15,860 nt of DNA from DATLFI01 sp035524895 (GTDB lineage: Bacteria; Acidobacteriota; Thermoanaerobaculia; Multivoradales; Multivoraceae), in NCBI GenBank assembly GCA_035524895.1, contig DATLFI010000169.1, positions 1 to 15,860 of the forward strand, in the 5' to 3' direction. The notes below the pieces were generated by a model that saw only the letters and a list, made by a program, of their open reading frames with translations, was not told the origin of the DNA and ran no database searches. Positions 7,807-14,052 of the stretch are shown one piece after another. A program made the position numbers and the translations under genes. The stretch's first letter is position 1. Each line of letters opens with the position of its first letter.

Positions 7807-7881
7807 GCGGGAGTAACTCAGGGGTAGAGTCACAGCCTTCCAAGCTGTTGGTCGCGGGTTCGAATCCCGTCTCCCGCTCCA
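7807..7881 (+). tRNA. tRNA-Gly (anticodon UCC)
   Basis: The acceptor GCGGGAG (7807-7813) pairs with CTCCCGC (7871-7877), followed by T and an encoded CCA. The anticodon stem ACAGC/GCTGT encloses loop CTTCCAA with anticodon TCC. The T arm is CGGGTTCGAATCCCG. It is the last conserved element before the accessory region and so a candidate boundary or integration site, although no copy of its 3' end is visible further along the window. Confidence 0.97.
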
Positions 7882-7892
7882 TCGCTCCATTG

Positions 7893-7909
7893 CGCCCCAC
7901 TCGGGGGCG
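7893..7909 (+). terminator. Possible terminator hairpin after tRNA-Gly
   Basis: CGCCCC (7893-7898) pairs with GGGGCG (7904-7909) around a five-base loop, eleven bases after the tRNA-Gly CCA. It lies between the tRNA cluster and the convergent vapC. No U-tract follows, so classical intrinsic termination is doubtful. Confidence 0.35.
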
Positions 7910-7944
7910 TCACTCGATGCTCGAGAGCCCTGGCGACACAGGCG

Positions 7945-8334
7945 CTAGAGCACCGGCACGAGCTTCGCAGCGCGAATCCGGCGGTCCCGGGTAACAAGCG
8001 TCGCGCCGAGCACCCGCGCCGTCGACACGATGATCCGATCCGCGGGATCCCGGTGGAAGTGGTCCGGCAGGCCCGCCACCTCCGCAGCGACGGCGGGCGT
8101 GATGCTCGCGCGCTGGACGAGCGGCGGCGCGGTCGCGCGCTCCAGCCAATCGCGCAGCGGAAGGTCGAGCTGGATGCGACCGAGCTCGTGGAGCGTCGCG
8201 ATCTCCCACAGGGAGATGTCGCTGACGTAGAGCGGCGTCTCGTCGGTGGCGCCATCGATGGCGTGCCGATGGGTTTTCGAGAGCTTGCCAGCGATCCACT
8301 CCACCAAGACGTGGGTGTCGAGCAGCAGCTTCAA
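7945..8334 (-). CDS. vapC: PIN-domain toxin, VapC family
   Basis: VapC toxins are Mg-dependent ribonucleases that usually cleave tRNA or rRNA and stop translation when their antitoxin is lost. The 129-residue product begins KLLLDTHVLVEW, placing the first PIN aspartate at residue 6. Glu44 lies in VSDISLWEIA, and the later acidic positions are near Asp96/Asp99 (HRDPADR) and Asp117 (LVTRDRRI), so the catalytic set looks complete. I chose the TTG at 8334 because its TTGA overlaps the antitoxin stop codon and it gives the normal VapC N-terminus. The frame extends to a GTG at 8358, which would overlap the antitoxin more. The gene looks intact. Its RNA target cannot be read from the sequence. Confidence 0.88.
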   Translation of the reverse strand: MKLLLDTHVLVEWIAGKLSKTHRHAIDGATDETPLYVSDISLWEIATLHELGRIQLDLPLRDWLERATAPPLVQRASITPAVAAEVAGLPDHFHRDPADRIIVSTARVLGATLVTRDRRIRAAKLVPVL

Positions 8335-8576
8335 CGGCGTTGCCGCTCCGCGTCCCACGCATCAGCCGGCAGTACCGGCTCGAGGATGTCGCCGAGGATA
8401 CGCACCGAGCCGAAGATCTCGTTCTGGGGATGCCGCTCCTTCGTCGAGAGCGACGGCACCAGCCGCGCAATCGGCTTTCCCCGTTTCAGGATCACCACGG
8501 GCTCGCCGGTCGCCGCGACCTGATCGAGGACGGCGAGGCACTTGGCCTTGAACTCGCTGCTGCCCATCGTCCGCAT
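8331..8576 (-). CDS. Phd/YefM-family antitoxin
   Basis: This 81-residue protein is the partner antitoxin of the adjacent VapC. It should neutralise the toxin by wrapping its C-terminal part around it, and repress the shared promoter through the N-terminal Phd fold. The N-terminal pattern SSEFKAKCLAVLDQVAATG followed by EPVVILKRGKPIARLVP is typical of Phd/YefM proteins, and the acidic, less conserved end fits a toxin-binding tail. The ATG at 8576 gives a short extension before an ATG at 8567; either could be used. The stop overlaps the toxin start by the sequence TTGA. A direct repeat covers the promoter immediately upstream. Confidence 0.87.
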   Translation of the reverse strand: MRTMGSSEFKAKCLAVLDQVAATGEPVVILKRGKPIARLVPSLSTKERHPQNEIFGSVRILGDILEPVLPADAWDAERQRR

Positions 8577-8577
8577 G

Positions 8578-8612
8578 TGACCAGTCTATTTGACCAGTCC
8601 GACGGCGCGCAA
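8578..8612 (-). promoter_or_regulatory. Promoter and direct-repeat operator of the Phd/VapC pair
   Basis: On the minus strand TTGCGC (8612-8607) and TAGACT (8588-8583) are separated by 18 bases. The 9-mer GACTGGTCA occurs twice, at 8599-8591 and 8586-8578, with a 13-bp period. The second copy overlaps the -10 box and ends one base before the ATG. Only six bases lie between the -10 box and the ATG at 8576, so the message would be nearly leaderless. Repeats covering the promoter fit autorepression by the antitoxin. Confidence 0.55.
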
Positions 8613-8664
8613 GCGTTGACCGCCCGGGCCGCAGGAAAGGGGCGCGGCGCGACGCCTTCGAGCG

Positions 8665-8911
8665 TGCAACTGGCGGACGATAAGGCTTCGGCAGCCACTG
8701 AAGGACGCCTGGACCGAGGTCACCCTCTCCCACTACCCCTGGGAGCGCGCCGCGCTCGTCTTCCAGCGCAATGGCCTGCCCGACCACGACCGTACCGGGC
8801 GCTCGGCGAGCTGTTGCGCGGCGGTGAACGCAATCAGCCTCGCCGAGCTCTGCGTCCGCGCAGAGCCTCGATGATCTCGTGCAGGACTTCTTCGACGAGC
8901 CCGGCTTATGA
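8665..8911 (+). pseudogene. Decayed, unrecognised gene fragment
   Basis: No intact frame exists here, but the plus strand reads like a real protein broken by frameshifts. From 8665 one frame gives text containing LKDAWTEVTLSHYPWERAAL, then VFQRNGLPDHD. A second frame near 8799 gives ALGELLRGGE. The first resumes near 8827 with NAISLAELCVRAE. A third, from 8864, gives SLDDLVQDFFDEPGL and a TGA at 8909-8911. Together these would be about 80 residues of C-terminal sequence, rich in acidic and hydrophobic residues. I do not recognise the family. No start codon with a ribosome binding site is visible. Confidence 0.45.
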
Positions 8912-8952
8912 GTCGATCGCGAGCATCGCCGTACGTGGAGGACTCGAGGTGG

Positions 8953-9443
8953 TCATTCGATGATGTCTCCGAAGGATCTGAAGCTCATGCGGAATCGCTT
9001 CTGCTCGAGGTGCCTCTTCGCCGCATCCGCTTCGTCGACGGTGAGCTGCCCTTGGCGGATCGCTACCAGGAGCAGGCCGGGTGTCGTGAACAGGCGGCCA
9101 GGGCCGAGACGAACGTTGGCCTCTCGCCGGAATGCGCCTCGCTCGTCACAGGCGACCAAGCAGGCCTCGTGCACGGCGAGCGCGAGGGACGACGATTCGC
9201 CCGGGTCGAGCGACTCGTGCAGCTCGGCGTAGAGCTGCAGCACGGCGGGTTCGAGGAGTTGTGCGCGATCGACGAAGCCCTCCTCCAAGCTCGTTGCAGC
9301 CTTCTCGCCTGGTGAGGGTCTCGTACCTCGGCTTCCACCTCCTCGGTGATGACGACCTCGTACCCGTCGAGCCCACCGAGAAGATCGAGGCGGTCGAGAT
9401 GGAGGAAGTTGATGAGCACGGATGTGTCCACGACGACCCTCAA
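8953..9443 (-). pseudogene. PIN-domain toxin broken by a frameshift
   Basis: The first part, from a TTG at 9443, reads RVVVDTSVLINFLHLDRLDL with the PIN Asp6, then VVITEEVEAEV with the conserved glutamate. Near 9300-9320 the frame is lost. The reading continues in another frame with LYAELHESLDPGESSSLALA and then CLVACDERGAFRREA, which supplies the third acidic site of DUF3368-like PIN proteins, down to a TGA at 8953. The span is 491 bases, two more than a multiple of three, consistent with one lost base in a gene of about 163 codons. AGGAGA lies eight bases before the TTG, five bases after the upstream regulator's stop, so the two genes were an operon. A sequencing error is the alternative to true decay. 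Confidence 0.75.
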
Positions 9444-9448
9444 CGGGA

Positions 9449-10726
9449 TCAGTCTCCTGGCACCAGCGCCTCCACGAGTCCACCATCTTCGTCAGCGAGC
9501 CCCGCCTCTTTGAGCATCACGTCGAGCTGCCCTTCCGCGAAGCCGAGCAGCACGCCGAGCTCCTTCATCTTCCGGGCGCTGATCAGCTCTCGGCGCAGCC
9601 CCTCCAGCGCAAGGCCAAGAGAGCGCCGCCGGAACTCGAAACGCTGCTCCGTGGCGTTCGGCTCACGGATACCCATCGCATCGGCGAGAGCCTTCCCGGA
9701 GCTCCGCTCTTCCTGGGCCTTGAGCTCGTCGAGCTCTGCCTGAGAGAGCAGACCGAGGTTCTTCAGCCGGTAGAGCGCGGCCAGACGGCTCACACCGAAG
9801 TGATGCGCAAGCAGGACGATGTCGTAGAGCTGTACGGACTGGCTGCCGGGCTCCCGCACCTCGTCCACCGCGACGTGACCGACTTCGTCGAAGAGCTCGG
9901 CCCGTACCCGATCTCGCGTCCCCTTGCCGAGGCTCTCCATGAAGGTCCTCACTCCGGCTGCGGGCATCAAGAAGGACGCAGCGAAGGAATTCGCGCGCAC
10001 CTCGCGAAGCACGGCGCGATCCTGCGAGCGGCTCAGCAGGCCGAGCTGATCCTGGTCGAGTAGGGCGTGCGCGTACTCGTGGGCGTAGGAGAATCGCCGG
10101 CGCAGCCTCTGGTGCTCGCTGTTGACGACGACGTACAAGCCGATATCTCGACCGCGGAGCGTGAGCCCGGACACGTCGTCCGGCAGCCGGATCCAGGCGG
10201 TTCGGACGCCCTGTGACTCGAGGACCTCGGCGACGTCCTCGATAGGAGCAGAGCCGAGACCCAGCCGCTGCCTCTCGTCCTCTGCCGCGCGGTCGCCCTG
10301 CTGGATGGCTTCCCAGCGCGACCTGGGCGCCGGGTTGATCAGGGAGAAGGCCCGGGCCTCCGGGCGAACGATGCCGAGCCGCCCTTCGAGCCGAGTGAGC
10401 TCTCGAGCGACACGGAGACTGTCGCGGATGCTCTCCGCAAGCTGCTGGTCGTGGGCTACCTCCGGGCTCGCCCGGAAGAGAGCTGCGAGAGCACTGTTCT
10501 CGTCGAAGGTGGGACCGAGGAGCTCGCGAATGTCACGGCCATAGAGATGGGCGAGCCGGTCGAGCTCGAAGCTCGACACGGCGCGATTGCCGCCCTCGAT
10601 CTGGGCGACCGTCGGGCGCGAGAGGCCGAGGCGTTCGGCCACCTGGGCCTGGGTCATACCGGAGGCGGTCCGGCACACCTTCAGCCGGCTGGCGAGGTCT
10701 TCCGCCGAAGGAGGCAGGGTGGTCAT
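9449..10726 (-). CDS. XRE-family regulator with ImmA/IrrE metallopeptidase domain
   Basis: This 425-residue protein joins a DNA-binding and a protease-like domain. Residues 10-70 form an XRE helix-turn-helix (GMTQAQVAERLGLSRPTVAQ). A linker follows to about residue 155. Then comes an ImmA/IrrE domain with the zinc motif HEYAH at 216-220 and a probable third ligand Glu242 in EVRANSFAASFLMP. The C-terminal 130 residues are helical and less characteristic. Proteins of this type repress a promoter and often control phage, stress or toxin-antitoxin genes; ImmA cleaves a repressor. The downstream PIN gene starts five bases after its stop, which suggests this is its antitoxin or regulator. That role is inferred. 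The ATG at 10726 lacks a ribosome binding site and follows an AT-rich promoter region closely. Confidence 0.85.
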   Translation of the reverse strand: MTTLPPSAEDLASRLKVCRTASGMTQAQVAERLGLSRPTVAQIEGGNRAVSSFELDRLAHLYGRDIRELLGPTFDENSALAALFRASPEVAHDQQLAESIRDSLRVARELTRLEGRLGIVRPEARAFSLINPAPRSRWEAIQQGDRAAEDERQRLGLGSAPIEDVAEVLESQGVRTAWIRLPDDVSGLTLRGRDIGLYVVVNSEHQRLRRRFSYAHEYAHALLDQDQLGLLSRSQDRAVLREVRANSFAASFLMPAAGVRTFMESLGKGTRDRVRAELFDEVGHVAVDEVREPGSQSVQLYDIVLLAHHFGVSRLAALYRLKNLGLLSQAELDELKAQEERSSGKALADAMGIREPNATEQRFEFRRRSLGLALEGLRRELISARKMKELGVLLGFAEGQLDVMLKEAGLADEDGGLVEALVPGD

Positions 10727-10910
10727 CGTGATTCAAATTCTAACATAATTCGTGATAGATCGTACTCAATGGGAAGATAATCGGACGTCGGTCTGATGGT
10801 CGACCGGCCTGGACTAGGCTCGCAGGTTCCTCGGGACATGCCGATGGCTTGACGTCTGGAGCACCAGATGCCGACAAAAACGGTACAATCGTCACCGAAC
10901 GTCAATCACC
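10727..10910. promoter_or_regulatory. AT-rich divergent promoter region
   Basis: This 184-base region separates two divergent genes, and its 10727-10790 part is clearly more AT-rich than its surroundings. On the minus strand TTGAGT (10769-10764) and TATGTT (10747-10742) are 16 bases apart, placing a start about eight bases before the XRE-ImmA ATG. Within that stretch ATCACGA occurs twice 24 bases apart, and GAATT twice 11 bases apart, which are candidate operator half-sites. On the plus strand TACAAT (10884-10889) is a good -10 box for the AbiEi gene, about 21 bases before its ATG, but without a matching -35. Confidence 0.5.
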
Positions 10911-11708
10911 ATGCGATCCCGAACCTTCTTCGAGAGCCATCCCGTCTTCCGCCTGGACGAGGCAGCCGAAGCACTGGGCCTCGCAGACCGGCCGCGACTG
11001 GCGGTGAAACGCCTCGTCTACCACGCGGGAGAGGGCACGCTGAAGCAAGTCGAGCGAGGGCTCTGGGCCGTCGTGCCTCCGAGCGTGGAGCCGGAGGGGT
11101 TCGAGCCCGACCGGTTCGCGGTCGCGGCCGCCCTGCGGCCGGACGCCGTCTTCTGCTACCACAGCGCGCTCGAGCTCCTCGGTGCCGCGCACTCGGAGGC
11201 GCGCCTCTGCACGGTCTTCACCCGCCACCGGCGCCGGCCGCTGGCGCTGCGTGGAGCACGCATCGAGTTCCTTCGTCCGCCGGTGGCGCTGTTGCGAGCC
11301 GAACGGGAGCGACTCGGGGTGCGCGAGACGCGGCGTCTCGGTCGCCGGCTGGAATTCACCGGCCCCGAGCGGACGCTGGTCGAGGGGTTCAGGAGGCTGG
11401 ACCGGGTCGGCGGGCTGGAGGAGCTGGTGACTTCCGCGGAGGGCTTCGCCTCCCTCGACTTCGCGCTGCTTCGCGAAGTGCTCGAGGCGTACGACGAGAA
11501 GGCGGTGTGGGCGGCGGTCGGATGGTTTCTCGAGCGCCACCGCCGAGCGTTCCTCGTGTCCGATCGACTCCTCGCAGAGCTCGAGCGGCGCCGACCGAAG
11601 GCGCCCCAGTACTTGTCGCGTAGCGAGCGCGGAGGAACCATGGTCAAGCGTTGGAACCTCGTGCTTCCACCGAGCCCGCTCTTCGCGCGAGAGCCCGATG
11701 AGGCCTGA
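10911..11708 (+). CDS. AbiEi-family antitoxin / transcriptional regulator
   Basis: AbiEi proteins are the antitoxins of type IV AbiE toxin-antitoxin systems, which act in abortive infection. They repress their own promoter and do not bind the toxin directly. The 265-residue product has an N-terminal winged helix (about residues 12-60, FRLDEAAEALGL onwards, then a QVERGLWAVVPP-type wing). The central antitoxin domain contains FAVAAALRPDAVFCYHSALE and the GPERTLVEGFRRLDRVGG segment. The end RWNLVLPPSP is typical of the long AbiEi form. The ATG at 10911 has no clear ribosome binding site, so the message may be leaderless or nearly so. The cognate toxin directly downstream is destroyed, leaving this gene as an orphan that may still act as a repressor. 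Confidence 0.8.
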   Translation: MRSRTFFESHPVFRLDEAAEALGLADRPRLAVKRLVYHAGEGTLKQVERGLWAVVPPSVEPEGFEPDRFAVAAALRPDAVFCYHSALELLGAAHSEARLCTVFTRHRRRPLALRGARIEFLRPPVALLRAERERLGVRETRRLGRRLEFTGPERTLVEGFRRLDRVGGLEELVTSAEGFASLDFALLREVLEAYDEKAVWAAVGWFLERHRRAFLVSDRLLAELERRRPKAPQYLSRSERGGTMVKRWNLVLPPSPLFAREPDEA

Positions 11709-11848
11709 GAAGGGCCAGGCTCGCTCTCAAGGGCGGCACCGCACTCAACCTCTTAGGCGGCGTGCCGCCGCGCCTCTCCGTGGACCTCGACTTCAACGTC
11801 ATCGGCGAAGACGTACTGGCCGACGGCGCTGCAGTTCTTCCTGGATGA
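11702..11848 (+). pseudogene. AbiEii nucleotidyltransferase toxin remnant
   Basis: One frame reads RARLALKGGTALNLL and then PRLSVDLDFNVIGED, ending at a TGA at 11846-11848. KGGTALNL and the SVDLDFN motif with its paired aspartates are the nucleotide-binding signature of AbiEii toxins, and the position right after AbiEi confirms the pairing. A full AbiEii begins some 45 residues earlier and runs a further 200 or so. Here an in-frame TGA at 11699 closes the frame upstream, and most of the C-terminal part is missing. The ATG at 11698 is in another frame and may be the relic of the original start. The toxin cannot be functional. Confidence 0.78.
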
Positions 11849-11957
11849 TGGCGACCAGGACCTGGTCCTGGTGGCGCCGAAGCGCGACCGCCGCTTCCGC
11901 CAGCTCCTCGACGGACTGAAGATGCTGCGCGATGCCGGCGTGGCGGAGCCGGACTGA
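11805..11957 (+). pseudogene. Unrecognised coding remnant after the AbiEii fragment
   Basis: A different frame from the AbiEii remnant reads YWPTALQFFLDDGDQDLVLV followed by a basic segment and LLDGLKMLRDAGVAEPD, then a TGA at 11955-11957. The composition looks like real protein. It does not match the usual AbiEii C-terminus as I know it. It could be the end of another gene joined by deletion, or a divergent part of the same toxin. It lies 36 bases before the convergent gene's stop. Confidence 0.35.
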
Positions 11958-11993
11958 CGCACTTCGTCGCCTCGCTGTGGCAACGGCCATCGC

Positions 11994-13139
11994 TCAGCGC
12001 GTCTCGAACACCTCGACACTCCTCCCACCCGAGCGCAACACCACATTCGCGTACTTGGTGTCCGGCGTCGTCCCACCGAACGCGCCGACCGAGATGAACC
12101 AGACCCCGACGATGCGGGTCGGACGCGTCGCGACCCGGTCGCCGACCGCCATATCGTAGTCGTCCAACAGGTTCCGCGTGTGGCGTTGCCACACGCCCAA
12201 GTCGTCGCGACCGCCTTGCAGCACGATGTGGGTCTCGCGGGTGTTCCACCACGCGAGAGGGCACGCGAAGCTGGTGCCGGCTTCGAGGTGCGGGCTGCGC
12301 AACCAGGTGATGTCCTGGCCGTTGTCGAATTCGACGGCGATCGATGAGTAGTCGTGGTGGCGGGCCTCGGTCTCGGGGCCTAGTGAGTGCAGCGCGTCGT
12401 GGCGCCACTCGAAGGTGATCTCGCTCTGGGGATCGAGCGGCAGGTCGACAGCTTTCTTGATGATGCCGGCGGAGGAGGCGGCGTGGCCCCAGAGGCCGCG
12501 GCGGCCGTCGCCTTCCCAGGCTTGGAAGACGTTGGTGCGTCGCAGGTAGCAGATCGAGCGGAAGCCGGCCGGCAGGGGAAGCGTGGCCTCGAGGTCTGAC
12601 TTGGCGCGGGCGACGGCCTCGTGCTCGGGGAAGGCGGCGAGCGCCTCCGCAACCGGCGACTTCCAGGCGGCCACGACCACCGCCAGGTCGAGCGGCTCGG
12701 CGGCGAGCGCGGCGGCCGCGGCGGCCGCGGCGGGCAGGGTACCGTCGCAGCGCTCCCAGTTGATGCCCTGCCCCTGGGGCCGCACCGCGAGCTCGACCTC
12801 GCCGGATGCCCAAGCCGGGAACGACCACGTCGACTCGCCGAGGTTGACGATGTCGGCGTCGCCGATGCGCACCCACACGCGGGCGCCCACACCTTCACCG
12901 AAGCCGAAGAGCGTCAGGCTCTCGCCCTCGGACACTCGCACCCCGCTCCGCTTCCAGCGGTCCGCGCTCGACGCGAAGGCCACGGCGGCCACGCCCGATG
13001 TGACGGGTCGATCGCTCAGGAGCCGAGCCAGAGCTTCGGCCTGCGCGGCGGTGGCGCCGCGGGCCGGCGCAGACGCCAGGACGGCGAGAGCGGTCGTCGC
13101 GATCCAGGTTGCGACGCGGGTGGTGCGCGGGATGCTCAT
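11994..13139 (-). CDS. Exported protein with DUF3047-like C-terminal region
   Basis: The 381-residue product has a Sec-type signal peptide: basic start (IPRTTR), hydrophobic core at about residues 9-23, and a small-residue cleavage region near 24-31. Residues 70-120 look like a beta-sandwich (LTLFGFGEGVGARVWVRIGD onwards). A short poly-alanine run lies near 137-146. The last 130 residues, including SSIAVEFDNGQDITWL, THIVLQGGRDDLGVWQRHTRNL and the final KYANVVL strand, resemble the periplasmic DUF3047 family of unknown function. I place it outside the cytoplasmic membrane. GAGGGG lies about seven bases before the ATG at 13139. The gene starts 14 bases after the VIT-type transporter, so the two are likely cotranscribed. 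The family call is from memory of the pattern and needs a profile search. Confidence 0.6.
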   Translation of the reverse strand: MSIPRTTRVATWIATTALAVLASAPARGATAAQAEALARLLSDRPVTSGVAAVAFASSADRWKRSGVRVSEGESLTLFGFGEGVGARVWVRIGDADIVNLGESTWSFPAWASGEVELAVRPQGQGINWERCDGTLPAAAAAAAALAAEPLDLAVVVAAWKSPVAEALAAFPEHEAVARAKSDLEATLPLPAGFRSICYLRRTNVFQAWEGDGRRGLWGHAASSAGIIKKAVDLPLDPQSEITFEWRHDALHSLGPETEARHHDYSSIAVEFDNGQDITWLRSPHLEAGTSFACPLAWWNTRETHIVLQGGRDDLGVWQRHTRNLLDDYDMAVGDRVATRPTRIVGVWFISVGAFGGTTPDTKYANVVLRSGGRSVEVFETR

Positions 13140-13153
13140 GCGATACCCCTCGC

Positions 13154-13906
13154 TCAATGCGCGAACCCGCGCAGCAGCACACCGATCCCGTAGGCGAGGA
13201 CAGAGGCGCCGCCGCCGACGGCGAGGGTCTCGGAGACGGAGCGCCACGGCGATGCGCCGCTCCACTTGCCCTTGAGCGCGCCGACTACGACGAAGGCGAT
13301 GCCGGTCATCACGGAGCTCCACAGGAAGGGGTGCGCGACGCGGACGCCGGTGATGGCCTGGAAGGCGTAGACCATCAGCGGCAGCGAGCCGGAGACGACG
13401 AACGCGACGAAAGTGGCCAGGGCCGCGCGCTTCGGGTCGCCGGTATCGCGCGACAGCCCGAGCTCCTCGGTCAACATGGTCTGGATCCACAGCTCGCGGT
13501 CGGATGTGATGACCTCCACCACGTCGTCGAGCTGCTTCCCCTCGAACCCTTTGCGGCGGAAGATCTCGCGAATCTCGGCGCGCTCGCCATCGGGCAGGGC
13601 GCGGATGTGGGCTTCCTCGTGCCGCCGCGCACGCTCGTGCTCGGCGTGCTCGGTACGTGCGCCGAGGTAGGTGCTCGCGGCCATCGAGGCGCCGTCGGCG
13701 AGCAGGTTGGCGAGTCCGAGGATGATCACCACGTTGTCGGACAGCCGCGCTCCGGCAACGCCCGCGACGATGGCGAACGTGGTCACGATGCCGTCGACGG
13801 CGCCGTAGACGAGGTCGCGCAGGTACGAGCGGCCGTCCACGCTCGAGATGCGACGCGCGATCGCTTCCTCGGTATGGCTCTCTTCGAGCCGCGCTTTGTC
13901 GTCCAT
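13154..13906 (-). CDS. VIT1/CCC1-family iron/manganese transporter
   Basis: Members of this family move Fe(II) or Mn(II) out of the cytoplasm, usually by proton exchange. The 250-residue protein has two N-terminal membrane helices at about residues 32-53 and 58-82, including the conserved DLVYGAVDGIVTTFAIVAGV. A cytoplasmic Glu/His-rich helical region (about 85-150, EHAEHERARRHEEAHIRALP onwards) corresponds to the metal-binding domain. Three more membrane helices follow at about 161-183, 192-212 and 226-247. The glycine- and methionine-containing second helix (LADGASMAASTYLGA) is characteristic. The ATG at 13906 fits the family N-terminus. It is the first gene of a two-gene minus-strand unit with the exported protein downstream. 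The bacterial members have no agreed symbol. Confidence 0.88.
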   Translation of the reverse strand: MDDKARLEESHTEEAIARRISSVDGRSYLRDLVYGAVDGIVTTFAIVAGVAGARLSDNVVIILGLANLLADGASMAASTYLGARTEHAEHERARRHEEAHIRALPDGERAEIREIFRRKGFEGKQLDDVVEVITSDRELWIQTMLTEELGLSRDTGDPKRAALATFVAFVVSGSLPLMVYAFQAITGVRVAHPFLWSSVMTGIAFVVVGALKGKWSGASPWRSVSETLAVGGGASVLAYGIGVLLRGFAH

Positions 13907-14052
13907 GGGTAGGTTGGGGTCTTGCCCCCGGTGCGGGCATGCAGACTGTACCCGCCTCGAATTCCCGCGGCATTCGTGCCCGCCCTCGACACAGCCAACC
14001 GTCCCAGCGGGTGGGGTCGCGGGTCGGGTCGGCCGCTAGCATCGAACCAGGA
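13907..14052. promoter_or_regulatory. Divergent promoter region between transporter and kinase fusion
   Basis: On the minus strand TACAGT at 13950-13945 could be a -10 box for the transporter, and GGGG (13916-13919) can pair with CCCC (13925-13928) in its leader. On the plus strand TAGCAT at 14036-14041 could be a -10 box close to the kinase start. Neither has a convincing -35 element. Confidence 0.3.

Noticed and set aside
7807..7881. attL/attR pair of a tRNA-integrated element
   Set aside because: I looked for a second copy of the tRNA-Gly 3' end up to the exported-protein gene and found none, and no integrase gene is present in the window.
8340..8963. A 207-codon plus-strand open frame over the antitoxin
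   Set aside because: It is antisense to the Phd-type antitoxin and then runs through the decayed fragment with shadow-type composition; only short pieces of it look like protein.
11640..11708. ATG with GGAGG upstream as a separate AbiEii start
   Set aside because: It is in frame with AbiEi and encodes RWNLVLPPSP, which belongs to the normal AbiEi C-terminus, not the beginning of the toxin.
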